Assembly: GCA_021783235.1 (NCBI GenBank)
Contig: JAJXUD010000004.1
Span: forward strand, 1 to 64,000
Length of the DNA: 64,000 nt
Origin: Myxococcales bacterium
Lineage (GTDB): Bacteria; Myxococcota; Myxococcia; Myxococcales; JAKAPL01
Direction: 5' to 3'
Shown here: positions 46,470-56,279 of the stretch, piece after piece
Layout of the letters: each line of letters opens with the position of its first letter
Numbering within the stretch: position 1 is the stretch's first letter
Notes under the pieces: model-generated
Told to the model about the DNA's origin: nothing
The model's input: only the letters and a program-made list of their open reading frames with translations
The model's database searches: none
Made by a program: the position numbers and the translations under genes

Positions 46470-46499
46470 TTGACCCTTCGCCGTTCGCGCGGCTAAGAT
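46470..46499 (+). promoter_or_regulatory. Candidate sigma-70 promoter of the HEAT lipoprotein gene
   Basis: TTGACC (46470-46475) and TAAGAT (46494-46499) are 18 bp apart and match the consensus at five and four of six positions. The predicted start near 46506 is within a few bases of the ATG at 46512, so the transcript would have almost no leader unless the start lies further upstream. Confidence 0.45.
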
Positions 46500-46511
46500 C
46501 GAGGCCAGCGG

Positions 46512-48620
46512 ATGCGCTTCCCCCTCTTCATCGTCGCCGTCGCGCTCTTCGTGGGCGTCGCGGGCTGCAGCCGGTCCCACGACGAGGCGCTCGCCAACCT
46601 GAGCAGCCCGGATCCGACCGTGCGCTCGCAGGCGGTCAATCGGCTTGGGCTGATCGGCGACTCGAGCGATCTGGGCGACATCGTCGCCCGCGTCTCCGAT
46701 CCCGATCCGCTCGTTCGATCCGCCGCCGCCGCCGCCCTCGGCCATTTCGACGACCGCCGGGCCGCCGATGCGCTCGGCGAGCTCGTGGCGCCCGACGGCA
46801 ACGAGGCGGTACAGGTCGTCGCCGTCCGATCGCTGGCGAGGCTCTCGGTGGAGCGCGCCCATGCGTACCTCCTCCTCGCCTACCGTCGCGACGGCTCTGC
46901 CGTCCGCGCCGCGGTCGCGGAGGAGCTCGACCGGAGGCAGGGCTCGGCGACCGAGGTCGTGCGCGCGGAGGCGAAGGCCCTCTGGGACGAGCTGTCGGCC
47001 GCCCTCACGCGTGGCGGTACGGCCGAGCGGGTCGCCGCCGCGGAGGAGCTCGGCCGCTCCGGGCGCCCCGAGGCGATCGATCGGCTGGCCGTCTACCTCG
47101 GGGCCGAGTCGCACGCGCTCGCGGCGTCTGCGGCGGAAGGCCTCGGCGAGTCCGGTCAGCCGGCGGCACGCGCTCCGCTCGAGCTGATGCTCGCCGAGGA
47201 GGATCCAGAGCTGGCGATCGCCGCCGCCCAGGCGCTCGGGGAGCTCGGCTCGCCGGCGTCGGCGGCGCCCCTCGCGAAGATCGTCTCGCGCGGCGGCCGG
47301 GTCGGGGAGGCGGCGCTCGCCGCCCTGGCCTCGCTCGGAGCGGCCGCGCGGGCCCAGCTCTGCGGCGCGGCCCTCGGGCCCGATCCCTCCCTGGCGGCGG
47401 AGGCCGCGGCCGCCGTTCACGCGCAGGGTGGGGCGTGCGACCTGGCGCCGTTCGTCGGCGCGCTCCAGCGAAGCTCCACTCAGGCGGCCGCGCTCGCCGC
47501 GCTTGCGGCGCTGGGCGGCCCGGCGCCAGAGGGGGGCGCGCGCCGGATCGGTTCGCTGCTCGAGGCTGGCCCGTCGGCCGTCCGCCCGTACGCGGCTCGT
47601 GCCGCTGGAGCGCTCGGGCTCTCCGAGCTCGCCCCCGCGCTGCAGCGCGCGGTGACCGAGGTGGGCGGGCGGCTCGCGTCGGGCCGCGCTCGCTGGATCG
47701 CGACCCCGTTGCCGAAGACATTCCAGGCGGGATTTCAGCCGGCGGACGGCGCTACCAGCAGGGACTACCGGGCCCGGGTCGACACGCTGATGTCGAAGCT
47801 CGCCGCCCACGGAATCCACGTCTCCGACGACGAGCCCGACGAGCCGCTCTTCGGCGACGAAGTCGCGGACGACCTGCGGCTCTATGGCGAGGCGGTCGCC
47901 GCTCTCGCTCGTCTCGCGGCTCCCGGCGCGGGCCCGCTCGTCGCGACGGCTGCCCACGACGGCTCGGCCGCCATCCGGGCGCTCGCCTGCGAGGCGGCCG
48001 CCGCGCTCCCCGCCCCGGCCGGGCTGGAGCCGCTCGAGGCGTTGGCGCGCGATCCCGACCTCGCCGTCCGTGCCCGCGCCCTCGGGCTCCTGCCGGCGGC
48101 GGTGGCGAAGGCGAGCCCGACGGAGCGCGCCGCCGTCCGGAAGCTGGTCGCCGACGAGCTCGCCAGCTCGGATGGCTCCGAAGACCCGGTGCTCATCGAC
48201 GTGCTCGGGGAGCTCGGCCAGGGGGAAGGGAGCGCCTCGATCGACGCTCTCACCGAGGCGCTGAACCACCCCGGGACCGCCGGAAGGGCCATCCGGGCGC
48301 TCGGCCGTTTCGGGACCGTCCAGGCCAAGGAGCTCTTGCTCGCCCGGCTGAAGCGAGGGGCAGCGGCCGGACTTCCGGAGCTCGTGCGAACGATCGCGGA
48401 GCTGAAGCTCTCCGAGGCGGCGCCTTCGATCCGGCCGCTCCTCTTCCACGCGCGGCCGTCCGTCCGGGCCGCCGCCGCCCAGGCGTCGATCCAGCTCGGT
48501 GATCCGGCCGCGGCGAAGGACGTCGCGGCGCTGCGCGAGGATTTCTACGCCTCGGTCCGCGAGGCGGCCGGCGGGCCTGCGCCGTCCGCCGCGCCGGCGC
48601 CCATGCTCGCGAAGCCTTGA
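46512..48620 (+). CDS. HEAT-repeat lipoprotein
   Basis: The 702-residue protein has a lipoprotein signal (FIVAVALFVGVAGC) and then a long array of helical HEAT/PBS-type repeats of about 30 residues (for example SSPDPTVRSQAVNRLGLIGD and SDPDPLVRSAAAAALGHFDD). A short non-repeat insert lies near residues 400-450 and the protein ends in an Ala/Pro tail. Such proteins act as envelope scaffolds; no partner can be inferred. It is followed by the cNMP-binding protein, possibly in the same unit. Confidence 0.88.
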   Translation: MRFPLFIVAVALFVGVAGCSRSHDEALANLSSPDPTVRSQAVNRLGLIGDSSDLGDIVARVSDPDPLVRSAAAAALGHFDDRRAADALGELVAPDGNEAVQVVAVRSLARLSVERAHAYLLLAYRRDGSAVRAAVAEELDRRQGSATEVVRAEAKALWDELSAALTRGGTAERVAAAEELGRSGRPEAIDRLAVYLGAESHALAASAAEGLGESGQPAARAPLELMLAEEDPELAIAAAQALGELGSPASAAPLAKIVSRGGRVGEAALAALASLGAAARAQLCGAALGPDPSLAAEAAAAVHAQGGACDLAPFVGALQRSSTQAAALAALAALGGPAPEGGARRIGSLLEAGPSAVRPYAARAAGALGLSELAPALQRAVTEVGGRLASGRARWIATPLPKTFQAGFQPADGATSRDYRARVDTLMSKLAAHGIHVSDDEPDEPLFGDEVADDLRLYGEAVAALARLAAPGAGPLVATAAHDGSAAIRALACEAAAALPAPAGLEPLEALARDPDLAVRARALGLLPAAVAKASPTERAAVRKLVADELASSDGSEDPVLIDVLGELGQGEGSASIDALTEALNHPGTAGRAIRALGRFGTVQAKELLLARLKRGAAAGLPELVRTIAELKLSEAAPSIRPLLFHARPSVRAAAAQASIQLGDPAAAKDVAALREDFYASVREAAGGPAPSAAPAPMLAKP

Positions 48621-48667
48621 GGGCCCCGAAACGGCCGGTTCACCAGCTGCGGGAGAGGGGGTCACCG

Positions 48668-50032
48668 TTGCCCAAGGACGTTCGGAAGCTGAAAGATCGC
48701 GCCGCCGAGCTCATGGCGAAGCGGCGCTTCGAGAGGGCGGCCGAGGCCTACCGAGAGCTCTGTGGCCTCGAGCCTCGCGATCTGTCGCTTCACCAGAAGC
48801 TGGCCGACGCTCTCCGCGCCGGTGGCGAGCGGGAGGAGGCGGCTCGGATCTACCAGTCGGTCGCCGACCGGTTTGCGAGGGAGGGGCTGCTGCTCAAGGC
48901 GATCGCAGTCAACAAGATCATCCTCGATCTCGATCCGACCCACACGGCGACCCAGGCGACGCTCGCCTCCCTCTACGCGCTGCGCCAGGGCCGGGTCGGC
49001 GGCTCCTCGCCACGCGAGGCGCCGCGCGCCGTCGGCGAGAACGAGGGCGCCGCCCAGCCGCCGCCCGTCCGATCCGAGGCCGACCTGCCGACCCCGGAGC
49101 TCGACCTCGACCTCGAAGCCGAGATGGCGCAGCTCGTCGCCCCTTCCGTCGGGGGGCCGCGCGCCTCGCCTCCGGCCGCGGCGCCTCGGCTTCCCGAGAC
49201 GCCGCTCTTCTCCGATCTCGAGCCGTCGGCTTTCATCCAGCTCCTCACGAGGTGCGCCCTCAGGCGGTACGAGGCCGGCGAGCTCGTCGTCCGCCAGGGA
49301 GACCCGGGGTCCTCCTTCTTCGTCCTCGGCTCCGGGAGCGTTCGCGTCTTTCGGCGCGGGGAGACGGGCGAGGTCGTCGAGCTGGCTCGGCTGGCCGAGG
49401 GGGCCTTCTTCGGAGAGATGGCGCTTCTCTCGGACGCGCCCCGGAGCGCCTCGGTGGAGGCGGCCGAGCAGGTCGAGATCCTCGAGTTCCCGGCCGCGGT
49501 TCTGCGCGAGCTCGTCACCGAGCAGCCGTCGGCCAAGCGGGCGGTCGACCGCTTCACGCGCAGCCGCCTCCTCTCGAGCATCATGGCCACCTCGCCGCTC
49601 TTCCGCCCCTTCGACTTCGAGAATCGGCGGCTGCTCATCGAGCGCTTTCGCGTGCGCGAGGTAGGCGTCGGCGAGGCCGTGCTGCGCCAGGGGGCCGAGG
49701 GCGACGGCCTCTACGTGCTCATGCAGGGTCGCCTCGAGGTGCGGCGCCGGGAGGGCGAGGATGGGGGGGGGCTCTTGCTCTCCGAGCTGCGCGAGGGCGA
49801 CGTCTTCGGAGAGATGTCTCTGCTCACGAGGTCCCCCGCCAGCGCCGACGTCATCGCCAAGGCCCAGAGCCGCGTGCTGCGCCTGCCGCGCCAGGTCTTC
49901 GAGGAGGTCATCCTCACGCATCCCCAGATCCTCGAGCTCGTTGCCCGGCTCTCCGAGGAGCGGGCGAAGACGAACGATGCGCTCCTCGGCGGCACGATCG
50001 CCTGCGACACCGAGGGGCTCATCCTCCTCTAG
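48668..50032 (+). CDS. TPR plus tandem cyclic-nucleotide-binding domain protein (TTG start)
   Basis: From TTG 48668 (GAGAGGGGG upstream) it has 454 residues. The order is TPR-like helices at about 1-105 (AELMAKRRFERAAEAYRELC), a Pro/Ala linker, and two cNMP-binding domains at about 180-290 and 300-415. The phosphate cassette of the first is intact (FGEMALLSDAPRSASVEA); the second reads FGEMSLLTRSPASADVIA and has lost the phosphate-binding Arg. There is no DNA-binding helix-turn-helix, so it is more likely a cAMP/cGMP-responsive adaptor than a CRP-type regulator. Confidence 0.88.
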   Translation: MPKDVRKLKDRAAELMAKRRFERAAEAYRELCGLEPRDLSLHQKLADALRAGGEREEAARIYQSVADRFAREGLLLKAIAVNKIILDLDPTHTATQATLASLYALRQGRVGGSSPREAPRAVGENEGAAQPPPVRSEADLPTPELDLDLEAEMAQLVAPSVGGPRASPPAAAPRLPETPLFSDLEPSAFIQLLTRCALRRYEAGELVVRQGDPGSSFFVLGSGSVRVFRRGETGEVVELARLAEGAFFGEMALLSDAPRSASVEAAEQVEILEFPAAVLRELVTEQPSAKRAVDRFTRSRLLSSIMATSPLFRPFDFENRRLLIERFRVREVGVGEAVLRQGAEGDGLYVLMQGRLEVRRREGEDGGGLLLSELREGDVFGEMSLLTRSPASADVIAKAQSRVLRLPRQVFEEVILTHPQILELVARLSEERAKTNDALLGGTIACDTEGLILL

Positions 50033-50151
50033 CCTGGCGGGCTTCGGCCGCTCGCCTCCCTACTCGCCCTCGCGAGGCGCCGTTCGCTCGCCTTCGGGAC
50101 GGCGTAACTACACTTTGATCCGCCGGACTCCTGGGGAGGTGGGTGGGGATC

Positions 50152-53109
50152 ATGGGGCAGGGACGGGGGGCGAGAGTCGCCTTGGGAATCGTCGTGGCGC
50201 TCGGCACGGCCTGCGAGAATCGCCAGGCCATCGCGGTCGCGGATGGAGAGCTCGCGGTGGATCGCCAGAAGCTCGACTTCGGCGTGGTGGAGCTGCATGC
50301 GAAGGCGATCCGTCATGTGAAGGTGGTCAACGTCGGAATGGCAGCGATGCAGCTCGTGGCCGTGGGCGCCGTCGGGCCGGACCAGGATCAGTTTCACGGC
50401 TCGGCGCTTCTCGGCCAGCAGCTCTTCAGCGACCAGGAGGCCACGGTGGACGTGGTCTACGACCCGTCCCGCACCGGCGGTGCGACGGCCCAGCTCGACG
50501 TCCTCGGGCAGGGGGCGAACCAGCAGTCCCTCGCGGTGGAGCTCTCGGGCACGGGCGTCGACGCCGAGGCCACGATCTCCCCCTCGCAGCTCGACTACGG
50601 GAAGGTCGAGGATCAATCCTCTCGAACGCGGCTCATCTCCGTCGAGAACGACTCGCTGCTCTCGACGAGGGTCATCCTGGCGGCCGCCGGGCCGGACGCC
50701 GCTCGGATCGCGGTCGAGCCGCCGCTGATCGAGCTTCCGGCAGGGGCCCGTGTCTCGGTTGGGGTCACCTGGACCCCGGCGCAGACCGGCCCCTTGAACG
50801 CGTGGCTCATTGCGCTTCCATGCCCGTGGTGTCAGGCCATGCGAATCGACCTCACCGGGCAGGGGATCCCCGACGAGCTCATCGCGGTTCCTGGTTCCTT
50901 GAATTTCGGCTCGATCCCGAAGGACTTCTCGGTTCAGCGGACCGTGATGCTCGAGAACGTGGGAGACCACGCGCTCACGGTCGAGACGATCGGCCTCGCG
51001 CCCGGCAGCTCGGGAGACTTCGCGGTGCTGCCCGGGGCGCTGCCGTTCTCCCTCCAGCCGGGTGGAAGCGCCAAGGTCGCGGTGAGCTACCTGACGACGT
51101 CGCTGCAGGCGGCCAGCGGCGCCATGCAGGTCACCTCGACCGATCCAGGCCACCCGGAGCTCCTGGTGCCGCTCACCGGCGGCGTCGGAGGCGCGCTCCT
51201 CGCGGTCGCTCCCTCTGCGGTGGACTTCGGAGTGGTGCCGCTCGGCGCGAAGCCCATGATCTCGCTCGTGCTACAGAACCAGGGGAGCCAGCAGGATCTC
51301 GTCATCTCGTCCGTTACGCTCACGGGCGCCCCCCAGTTCACGATCGACCTCGGGTCCGTCGGCGGGCCGGGCCACGCCATCACCCTCCACCCTCAGCAGC
51401 AGCAGGAACTCCCGGTCTACTTCGAGCCCACCGACACGACCCAGGTGGTCGGGCAGATTGCCATCCTCTCGAACGACCCGATCTTCCCCACGATGGACGT
51501 GGCCGTCCTCGGCGAGGCGCGGACGACCCAGCCCTGCGTCCTGCAGCTCCTGCCGCCCGCCATCGACTTCGGCTCGATCCCCGTGGGCAGCGGCGCCGTC
51601 CTCGCCTTCCATGCGGTCGACGTCGGCCCCGATGTCTGCGTCTTCCGCCACATCCGGATCGATCCCGCCTCCGACCCGGGCTTCGCGCTCCCGGGCGGGG
51701 AGGTCGATTCGTTCGTGATCGACCCGGGGGAGTTCGCGCAGGCGCAGGTCTCCTACCGGGCGGCGACGGCGGGTGGCGCGCAGGGGGCCGTGATCTTCAC
51801 GATCAACGACCCGAGCCAGCCGGACCAGCGGCTGCCCCTCACGGCGCTCGGCGACCAACCGTGCCTCACCGCCTCGCCCGCCTGGCTCGACTTCGGTCCG
51901 GTCACGCCCGGCTGTGGCGCCGGCCTCGATCTCTCGACGCAGATCACGAACGCCTGCGCCCATCCGGTCAACGTCTCGAAGATCTGGATCGGGCCGGGCA
52001 CGACGACGGACTTCGCGATCGCCGCCGCCCCGACGATCCCGCTCGCCCTCCCGGCGGGCGCCTGGGTCGACGTGACCGTTCACTACGCCGCGCAGGACGA
52101 GGGGATGCAGGCCTCGCCGCTCTTCCTCCAGGGGGACGACGTCCCGAGGCCGATCCTCGTGCCGCTCCTCGGCGAGCGGCTCGCCTCGAGCCGGCAGGTC
52201 GACGACTTCCGCCAGCAGTCGGCCGTCCGTGAAGACGTGCTCTTCGTCATGGCCAACACGGGCTCCATGCGCACCAAGCTGCCCGCGATCGTCTCGGCGG
52301 TGCCGTCATTCGCGGACAGCCTGCAGGGAAGCGGGCTCGACTACCACGTCGGAGTCACCACGACCGGTCTCTCCCCCGGGCCGGACACCCTCTGGCAGTG
52401 CCCAGGGGGCGCCGAGGGCGGAGAGGCCGGCCGGCTCTTCCCCGTCGACGGGAGCGCCCCCCGCATCCTCGACGACACGATCTCGGACCTCGCGGAGGCG
52501 CTCGAGCAGAACCTCGAGGTGGGCTACTGCCACTACTACCAGCAAGGGCTCGAGGCCATGCGGCTCGCGCTGACGCCTCCGCTCTCGACGAGCGCCAAGG
52601 CTCCCGGGACGCCGCAGCCCAACGACGGGAACCTCGGCTTCCTACGGGACGACGCCTCGCTCGCGCTGGTCTTCCTCAGCGACGACAACGACTACTCCGG
52701 GCTGCCAGAGACCGACTACCTCCAGACGATCCGTCTGCTCTCCGGCTGGGGGACGCAGCGGCGGGTCAGCGCCTCGGCGATCGTCGACGTCTCCGGCTGT
52801 CCCCAGGACACCCTGATCGGCCAGCGCTACATCGACGTCGCGAAGGCCACCGGGGGCGTCGTCTCCGATCTCTGCGCGCCGGATCTCTCGGGCGCGTTCC
52901 AGGCGCTCGGGGCGCAGGCGACGGCGCTTCAGCGCGCCTTCGTCCTCTCCACTCGGCCACAGCCCGCGACCATCCAGGTGACGGTGGATGGAGGCGCCAG
53001 CACGAACTGGTCCTACGATCCCGTACAGAACGCGGTGGTCTTTCCCTCCGGCGGCGCGCCACCCTCGGGCAGCCTCGTCGAGGTGACCTACCTGGCGATC
53101 TGCCAGTAG
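50152..53109 (+). CDS. ASH-repeat (choice-of-anchor D) lipoprotein with degenerate VWA-like end
   Basis: The 985-residue protein (GTG 50143 is an alternative start) has a lipoprotein signal ending LGTAC. At least six ASH/MSP-like beta domains follow, each opening with a LDFG-type strand (LDFGVVELHAKAIRHVKVVN, LNFGSIPKDFSVQRTVMLEN, VDFGVVPLGAKPMISLVLQN, IDFGSIPVG, LDFGPVTPG). Residues about 690-910 resemble a von Willebrand A domain, but the MIDAS Asp is replaced: MANTGSM (700-706) instead of DxSxS. Probably an outer-surface adhesin or scaffold. Confidence 0.85.
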   Translation: MGQGRGARVALGIVVALGTACENRQAIAVADGELAVDRQKLDFGVVELHAKAIRHVKVVNVGMAAMQLVAVGAVGPDQDQFHGSALLGQQLFSDQEATVDVVYDPSRTGGATAQLDVLGQGANQQSLAVELSGTGVDAEATISPSQLDYGKVEDQSSRTRLISVENDSLLSTRVILAAAGPDAARIAVEPPLIELPAGARVSVGVTWTPAQTGPLNAWLIALPCPWCQAMRIDLTGQGIPDELIAVPGSLNFGSIPKDFSVQRTVMLENVGDHALTVETIGLAPGSSGDFAVLPGALPFSLQPGGSAKVAVSYLTTSLQAASGAMQVTSTDPGHPELLVPLTGGVGGALLAVAPSAVDFGVVPLGAKPMISLVLQNQGSQQDLVISSVTLTGAPQFTIDLGSVGGPGHAITLHPQQQQELPVYFEPTDTTQVVGQIAILSNDPIFPTMDVAVLGEARTTQPCVLQLLPPAIDFGSIPVGSGAVLAFHAVDVGPDVCVFRHIRIDPASDPGFALPGGEVDSFVIDPGEFAQAQVSYRAATAGGAQGAVIFTINDPSQPDQRLPLTALGDQPCLTASPAWLDFGPVTPGCGAGLDLSTQITNACAHPVNVSKIWIGPGTTTDFAIAAAPTIPLALPAGAWVDVTVHYAAQDEGMQASPLFLQGDDVPRPILVPLLGERLASSRQVDDFRQQSAVREDVLFVMANTGSMRTKLPAIVSAVPSFADSLQGSGLDYHVGVTTTGLSPGPDTLWQCPGGAEGGEAGRLFPVDGSAPRILDDTISDLAEALEQNLEVGYCHYYQQGLEAMRLALTPPLSTSAKAPGTPQPNDGNLGFLRDDASLALVFLSDDNDYSGLPETDYLQTIRLLSGWGTQRRVSASAIVDVSGCPQDTLIGQRYIDVAKATGGVVSDLCAPDLSGAFQALGAQATALQRAFVLSTRPQPATIQVTVDGGASTNWSYDPVQNAVVFPSGGAPPSGSLVEVTYLAICQ

Positions 53110-53121
53110 ACTGCCTTCGCG

Positions 53122-53943
53122 ATGGCGCATGAACAGACCGCCCTCTACGTCGAGAGCGGCGCCGGAGGCGTCGAGGCGGTCGCCGAGCTGATCGGCCCGG
53201 TCTTCCGTCAGCAGCGCGAGAGCGACGAGACGGCGGCGGACATCGTGCTTCTCGAGCGCTCGGGCTGGACGCTCGTGCTCGGTGCCGCGGCGATCGAGGG
53301 GCGCGAGATCCTCGCCGAAGGGCTCTCGCGGGAGCTCGGGGGAAGGGCGGTCGCGCTCGACCTCTGGGGCGCCGCGCCGCGCTACTCGGTCGTCGCCCGC
53401 GCGGCGGGCAAGGCGCTGCTCGAGCGCGGCTGGCGGCCGGAAGCAGGCCCCCGCGATCCGATGCCCCGCTACCCGGACGTCGAACTCGACGCCTTCGCCG
53501 CGTTACGCAACTCGGGCGTTCCCGCCGACCTCGCCCTCGCCTGTCCCGATGCGGTCGGGACGCCCGGGGAGCCGCTCGAGGCGCTCGTGATTCGGTCGGG
53601 CGGCGAGCCTGCGCTCGAGCGGCGCGAACTCTGGCTGCCGCGGACGCCGAGCGTGGGGCCTCCCGTGCGCCTCTCCCGCCTGGAGCCCGGCGACGGGATC
53701 CACCTCGATCGCGCCCTGGAGCCGCGCGCCGTCCATGGCGTGCCGAACGCCGCTGCCTTGCGTCGGCTCCTCGACCTCGAGGCCGCCTACAGGGAGCGGG
53801 TGCTGGCCGCCGCTGGTCGTCCGCTCGACGTCCGCTTCCTCTACCGCCGCGCTTCGGGAGAACCGCTCGATCTCGCCCGCGAGGCCGAGCGGTTCGAGGC
53901 CCCGTCGCTGATCCGCCGCCTGTTCGAAGGGCGGCGCCGCTAG
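53122..53943 (+). CDS. Conserved-looking hypothetical protein
   Basis: The 273-residue soluble protein has no signal peptide or membrane segment and no motif I recognise. It is rich in Arg, Glu and Leu, with an alternating pattern suggesting alpha/beta structure (ALYVESGAGGVEAVAELIGP at the start, RLFEGRRR at the end). It starts 12 bp after the ASH lipoprotein, so the two may be co-transcribed. Codon use is like its neighbours. Confidence 0.7.
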   Translation: MAHEQTALYVESGAGGVEAVAELIGPVFRQQRESDETAADIVLLERSGWTLVLGAAAIEGREILAEGLSRELGGRAVALDLWGAAPRYSVVARAAGKALLERGWRPEAGPRDPMPRYPDVELDAFAALRNSGVPADLALACPDAVGTPGEPLEALVIRSGGEPALERRELWLPRTPSVGPPVRLSRLEPGDGIHLDRALEPRAVHGVPNAAALRRLLDLEAAYRERVLAAAGRPLDVRFLYRRASGEPLDLAREAERFEAPSLIRRLFEGRRR

Positions 53944-53991
53944 CTCCAGCGCCTGGTGGTTGGCAGACTCGGAGCGGCAGACCGCCACCCC

Positions 53992-55128
53992 TCACGGCCG
54001 CTCGGCATCCCGGGAGCGGCGAACGATCTCGGGGAGCAGCGCGAGCAGGCGGTCGATGTCCTCCACGGTGCTCTCGCGGCCGAGCGAGAAGCGGAGGGCC
54101 GACCGGGCCATGGAGGGCTCGAGTCCCATCGCGAGGAGGACGTGGGAAGGCTCGAGCGTGCCGGAGGCGCAGGCGGCGCCGCTCGAGGCGGCGATCCCCT
54201 CGAGGTCCAGGGCGATGAGCATCCCCTCGCCGGAGGCGCCGGGGAAGCAGGCGGAGACGGTGTTGGGCAGACGAGGCGCGGCCTCGCCCACGAGGAGGGC
54301 GTTCGGGATGGCCCGAAGCCCGCGCTCGAGCCGCTCGCGCAGCGCGCACTGGCGGGCGCCCTCTTCACCCTGCTCGCGCACGGCGGCCTCGAGCGCGGCG
54401 GCGAGCGCGACGATCGAGGGCACGTCTTCGGTGCCGGCCCGCCGGCCGTCCTCCTGGTGGCCGGGCCCGAGCGGCGCCAGCCGGACGCCCTCTCGAACGT
54501 AGAGCGCGCCCGCGCCCAGGCCCGCGCCGAGCTTGTGGCCGGAGATCGAGAGCAGGTCCGCGCCGAGCTCTCGCGGGCGGACGGGGACGCGGCCGGCAGC
54601 CTGGCTGGCATCGCAGTGGACCAGCACGCCGGCCGCGTGAGCGGCCTCGGCGAGCCCGGCCACCGGCTGTAGGACGCCCGTCTCGTTGTTCGCGAGCATG
54701 AGCGATGCGAGGCAGTCGCGGCGATGGAGCCCCGCGAGCTCGGGATCGGCGATCCCGAGGGCCGTCGCGGGGAAGGTGCGCGGCTCGGCCCCGGCCGCCC
54801 GCAGCGCGAGCGCGGCCCCTCCGACGGACGGGTGCTCGAGGGCGCTCGCCGCGATGCCGCGCCGCGCGGAATCCGGGCGCCCAAGGAACGCTCCCCAGAG
54901 GGCGAGGGCGTTGGATTCGCTTCCGCCCGAGGTGAAGACGATCTCGGCGGCGTGACAGCCGAGCGCGGCGGCCACCCGCTCACGGGCCTCGTCGAGCCGG
55001 TTCCGGAGGGCGCGGCCCGCCCAGTGGATCGACGAGGCGTTTCCGATCTGGGGGCAGCTCTCGCGCGCGGCGCGCGCCTCGGCGCGAAGGGGCGATGAGG
55101 CGTTGTGGTCGAGGTAGACTCGCCTCAT
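53992..55128 (-). CDS. Cysteine desulfurase, NifS/IscS family
   Basis: The PLP enzyme removes sulfur from cysteine for Fe-S cluster or thiocofactor assembly. The 378 residues include YLDHNASSPL, EHPSV (H99), the PLP lysine K199 in SISGHKLGAG and the persulfide Cys320 in SSGAACASGTLEPSHVL, whose short loop is of the NifS/IscS group. No iscU or iscR lies next to it. ATG overlaps the stop of the DHH gene (ATGA), making it the third gene of a leftward unit. Confidence 0.92.
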   Translation of the reverse strand: MRRVYLDHNASSPLRAEARAARESCPQIGNASSIHWAGRALRNRLDEARERVAAALGCHAAEIVFTSGGSESNALALWGAFLGRPDSARRGIAASALEHPSVGGAALALRAAGAEPRTFPATALGIADPELAGLHRRDCLASLMLANNETGVLQPVAGLAEAAHAAGVLVHCDASQAAGRVPVRPRELGADLLSISGHKLGAGLGAGALYVREGVRLAPLGPGHQEDGRRAGTEDVPSIVALAAALEAAVREQGEEGARQCALRERLERGLRAIPNALLVGEAAPRLPNTVSACFPGASGEGMLIALDLEGIAASSGAACASGTLEPSHVLLAMGLEPSMARSALRFSLGRESTVEDIDRLLALLPEIVRRSRDAERP

Positions 55129-56270
55129 CGGTAGGGACGCCGAGGGCCACGGCGGACCGCCCCGAGGATCGTCGTGCGGCCGGGGCCCTGGTCGAGGAGC
55201 TGCTTGCCGCGCTGCCCGCGGTGGCCGCCGAGGGCGGCGAGGAAGCGGCCGAGGATCTCTCGCCTCGCCCCGAGGCGCCGGCGGCGCTCGTGGGGAAGAG
55301 GGAGGCGGGCACCGGCCATGCTCCAGTGGCCGCCGCTCGTGCCGCCGAGCCCGGCGCAGATCTCGCGGATGAGCTGGCCGACGTGGTCGCGAGGGTCGTT
55401 CGTCCGGAGGGAGACGAAGATGTCGCCGTGGAAGCTGCCGAGCGCGAGCGACCAGCGCACGCCCTCGATGTGCAGGAAGCGCTCGGCGATCTCGGCGGTG
55501 AGGTCGGGAGCGTAGAGGGCGCCGAGGTCGGAGACGACGAGGTCGCCGTTCGGGCCACCGTAGCGCCGCGCCCGCTCGATGGCGGCGTGGAGGAGCTGAA
55601 AGTAGGCGGGCGGCAGGTCGGGGTGCTCGATTCGGCCGAGCTCGAGCTTGTCCACCCTCGGGAAGAGCCAGAGGTAGGCGTCCTCGTCCGCCCGGCAGGT
55701 CTCGCGGCCGAGATCGCGGGTGTCGGACTTGAGGCCGTAGAAGAGGGCGGTGGCGACCTGGGCGTCCGGCTCGACGCCGGAGCCGCGAAGGTAGCGGACG
55801 AGCATCGTCGAGGTGGCGCCGAATTCGCCCCCCACGTCGGCGAATGGGGCGCGGCGGCTCCCTTCGCGGAGCGGGTGGTGGTCGAGGACGATGTCGGGCC
55901 GGTGGCGGACGGGGAGGCTGTGGTTTCCGGCCTCTGGCTGGGTGTCGACGAGGCAGAGGAGGTCGTACTCGTCGAAGACCAGCCGCGAGACGGGGACGAT
56001 GGGGAGTTGGAGGACGCGGACCATCGCCTGGTTCTCGGCGCGCCCGACGATGCCGCCGTAGGCGACCCGCGCCGCGAGGCCGAACCGGCGCCGCAATAGG
56101 AAGGCGAGGCCGACCGCGGAGGCGAGCGAGTCCGGGTCGGGATTGTCGTGGGTGAGCACGAGCGGCCGCCGCTTTCCCCGGACGACCTCGGCGAGTCGCT
56201 CGAGCTTCTCGCGCAGCTCTCGGTCGGCGGGAGCCGGTGCGCGGCGGATCATGGGGGAAACGGACGCCAC
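55125..56270 (-). CDS. DHH/DHHA1 phosphoesterase, NrnA-like (GTG start)
   Basis: The 381-residue protein has the DHH metal motifs THDNPDPDSLASAVGL at 40-55, VDTQPE near 108-113 and LDHHP, plus a C-terminal DHHA1-like RNA-binding part (GGTSGGHWSMAGARL). Such proteins degrade nanoRNA or cyclic dinucleotide products. GTG 56270 starts 9 bp after the nfo stop; an ATG six codons later is also possible. It overlaps the cysteine desulfurase by ATGA. Confidence 0.9.
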   Translation of the reverse strand: MASVSPMIRRAPAPADRELREKLERLAEVVRGKRRPLVLTHDNPDPDSLASAVGLAFLLRRRFGLAARVAYGGIVGRAENQAMVRVLQLPIVPVSRLVFDEYDLLCLVDTQPEAGNHSLPVRHRPDIVLDHHPLREGSRRAPFADVGGEFGATSTMLVRYLRGSGVEPDAQVATALFYGLKSDTRDLGRETCRADEDAYLWLFPRVDKLELGRIEHPDLPPAYFQLLHAAIERARRYGGPNGDLVVSDLGALYAPDLTAEIAERFLHIEGVRWSLALGSFHGDIFVSLRTNDPRDHVGQLIREICAGLGGTSGGHWSMAGARLPLPHERRRRLGARREILGRFLAALGGHRGQRGKQLLDQGPGRTTILGAVRRGPRRPYR

Positions 56271-56279
56271 CGACCGACT

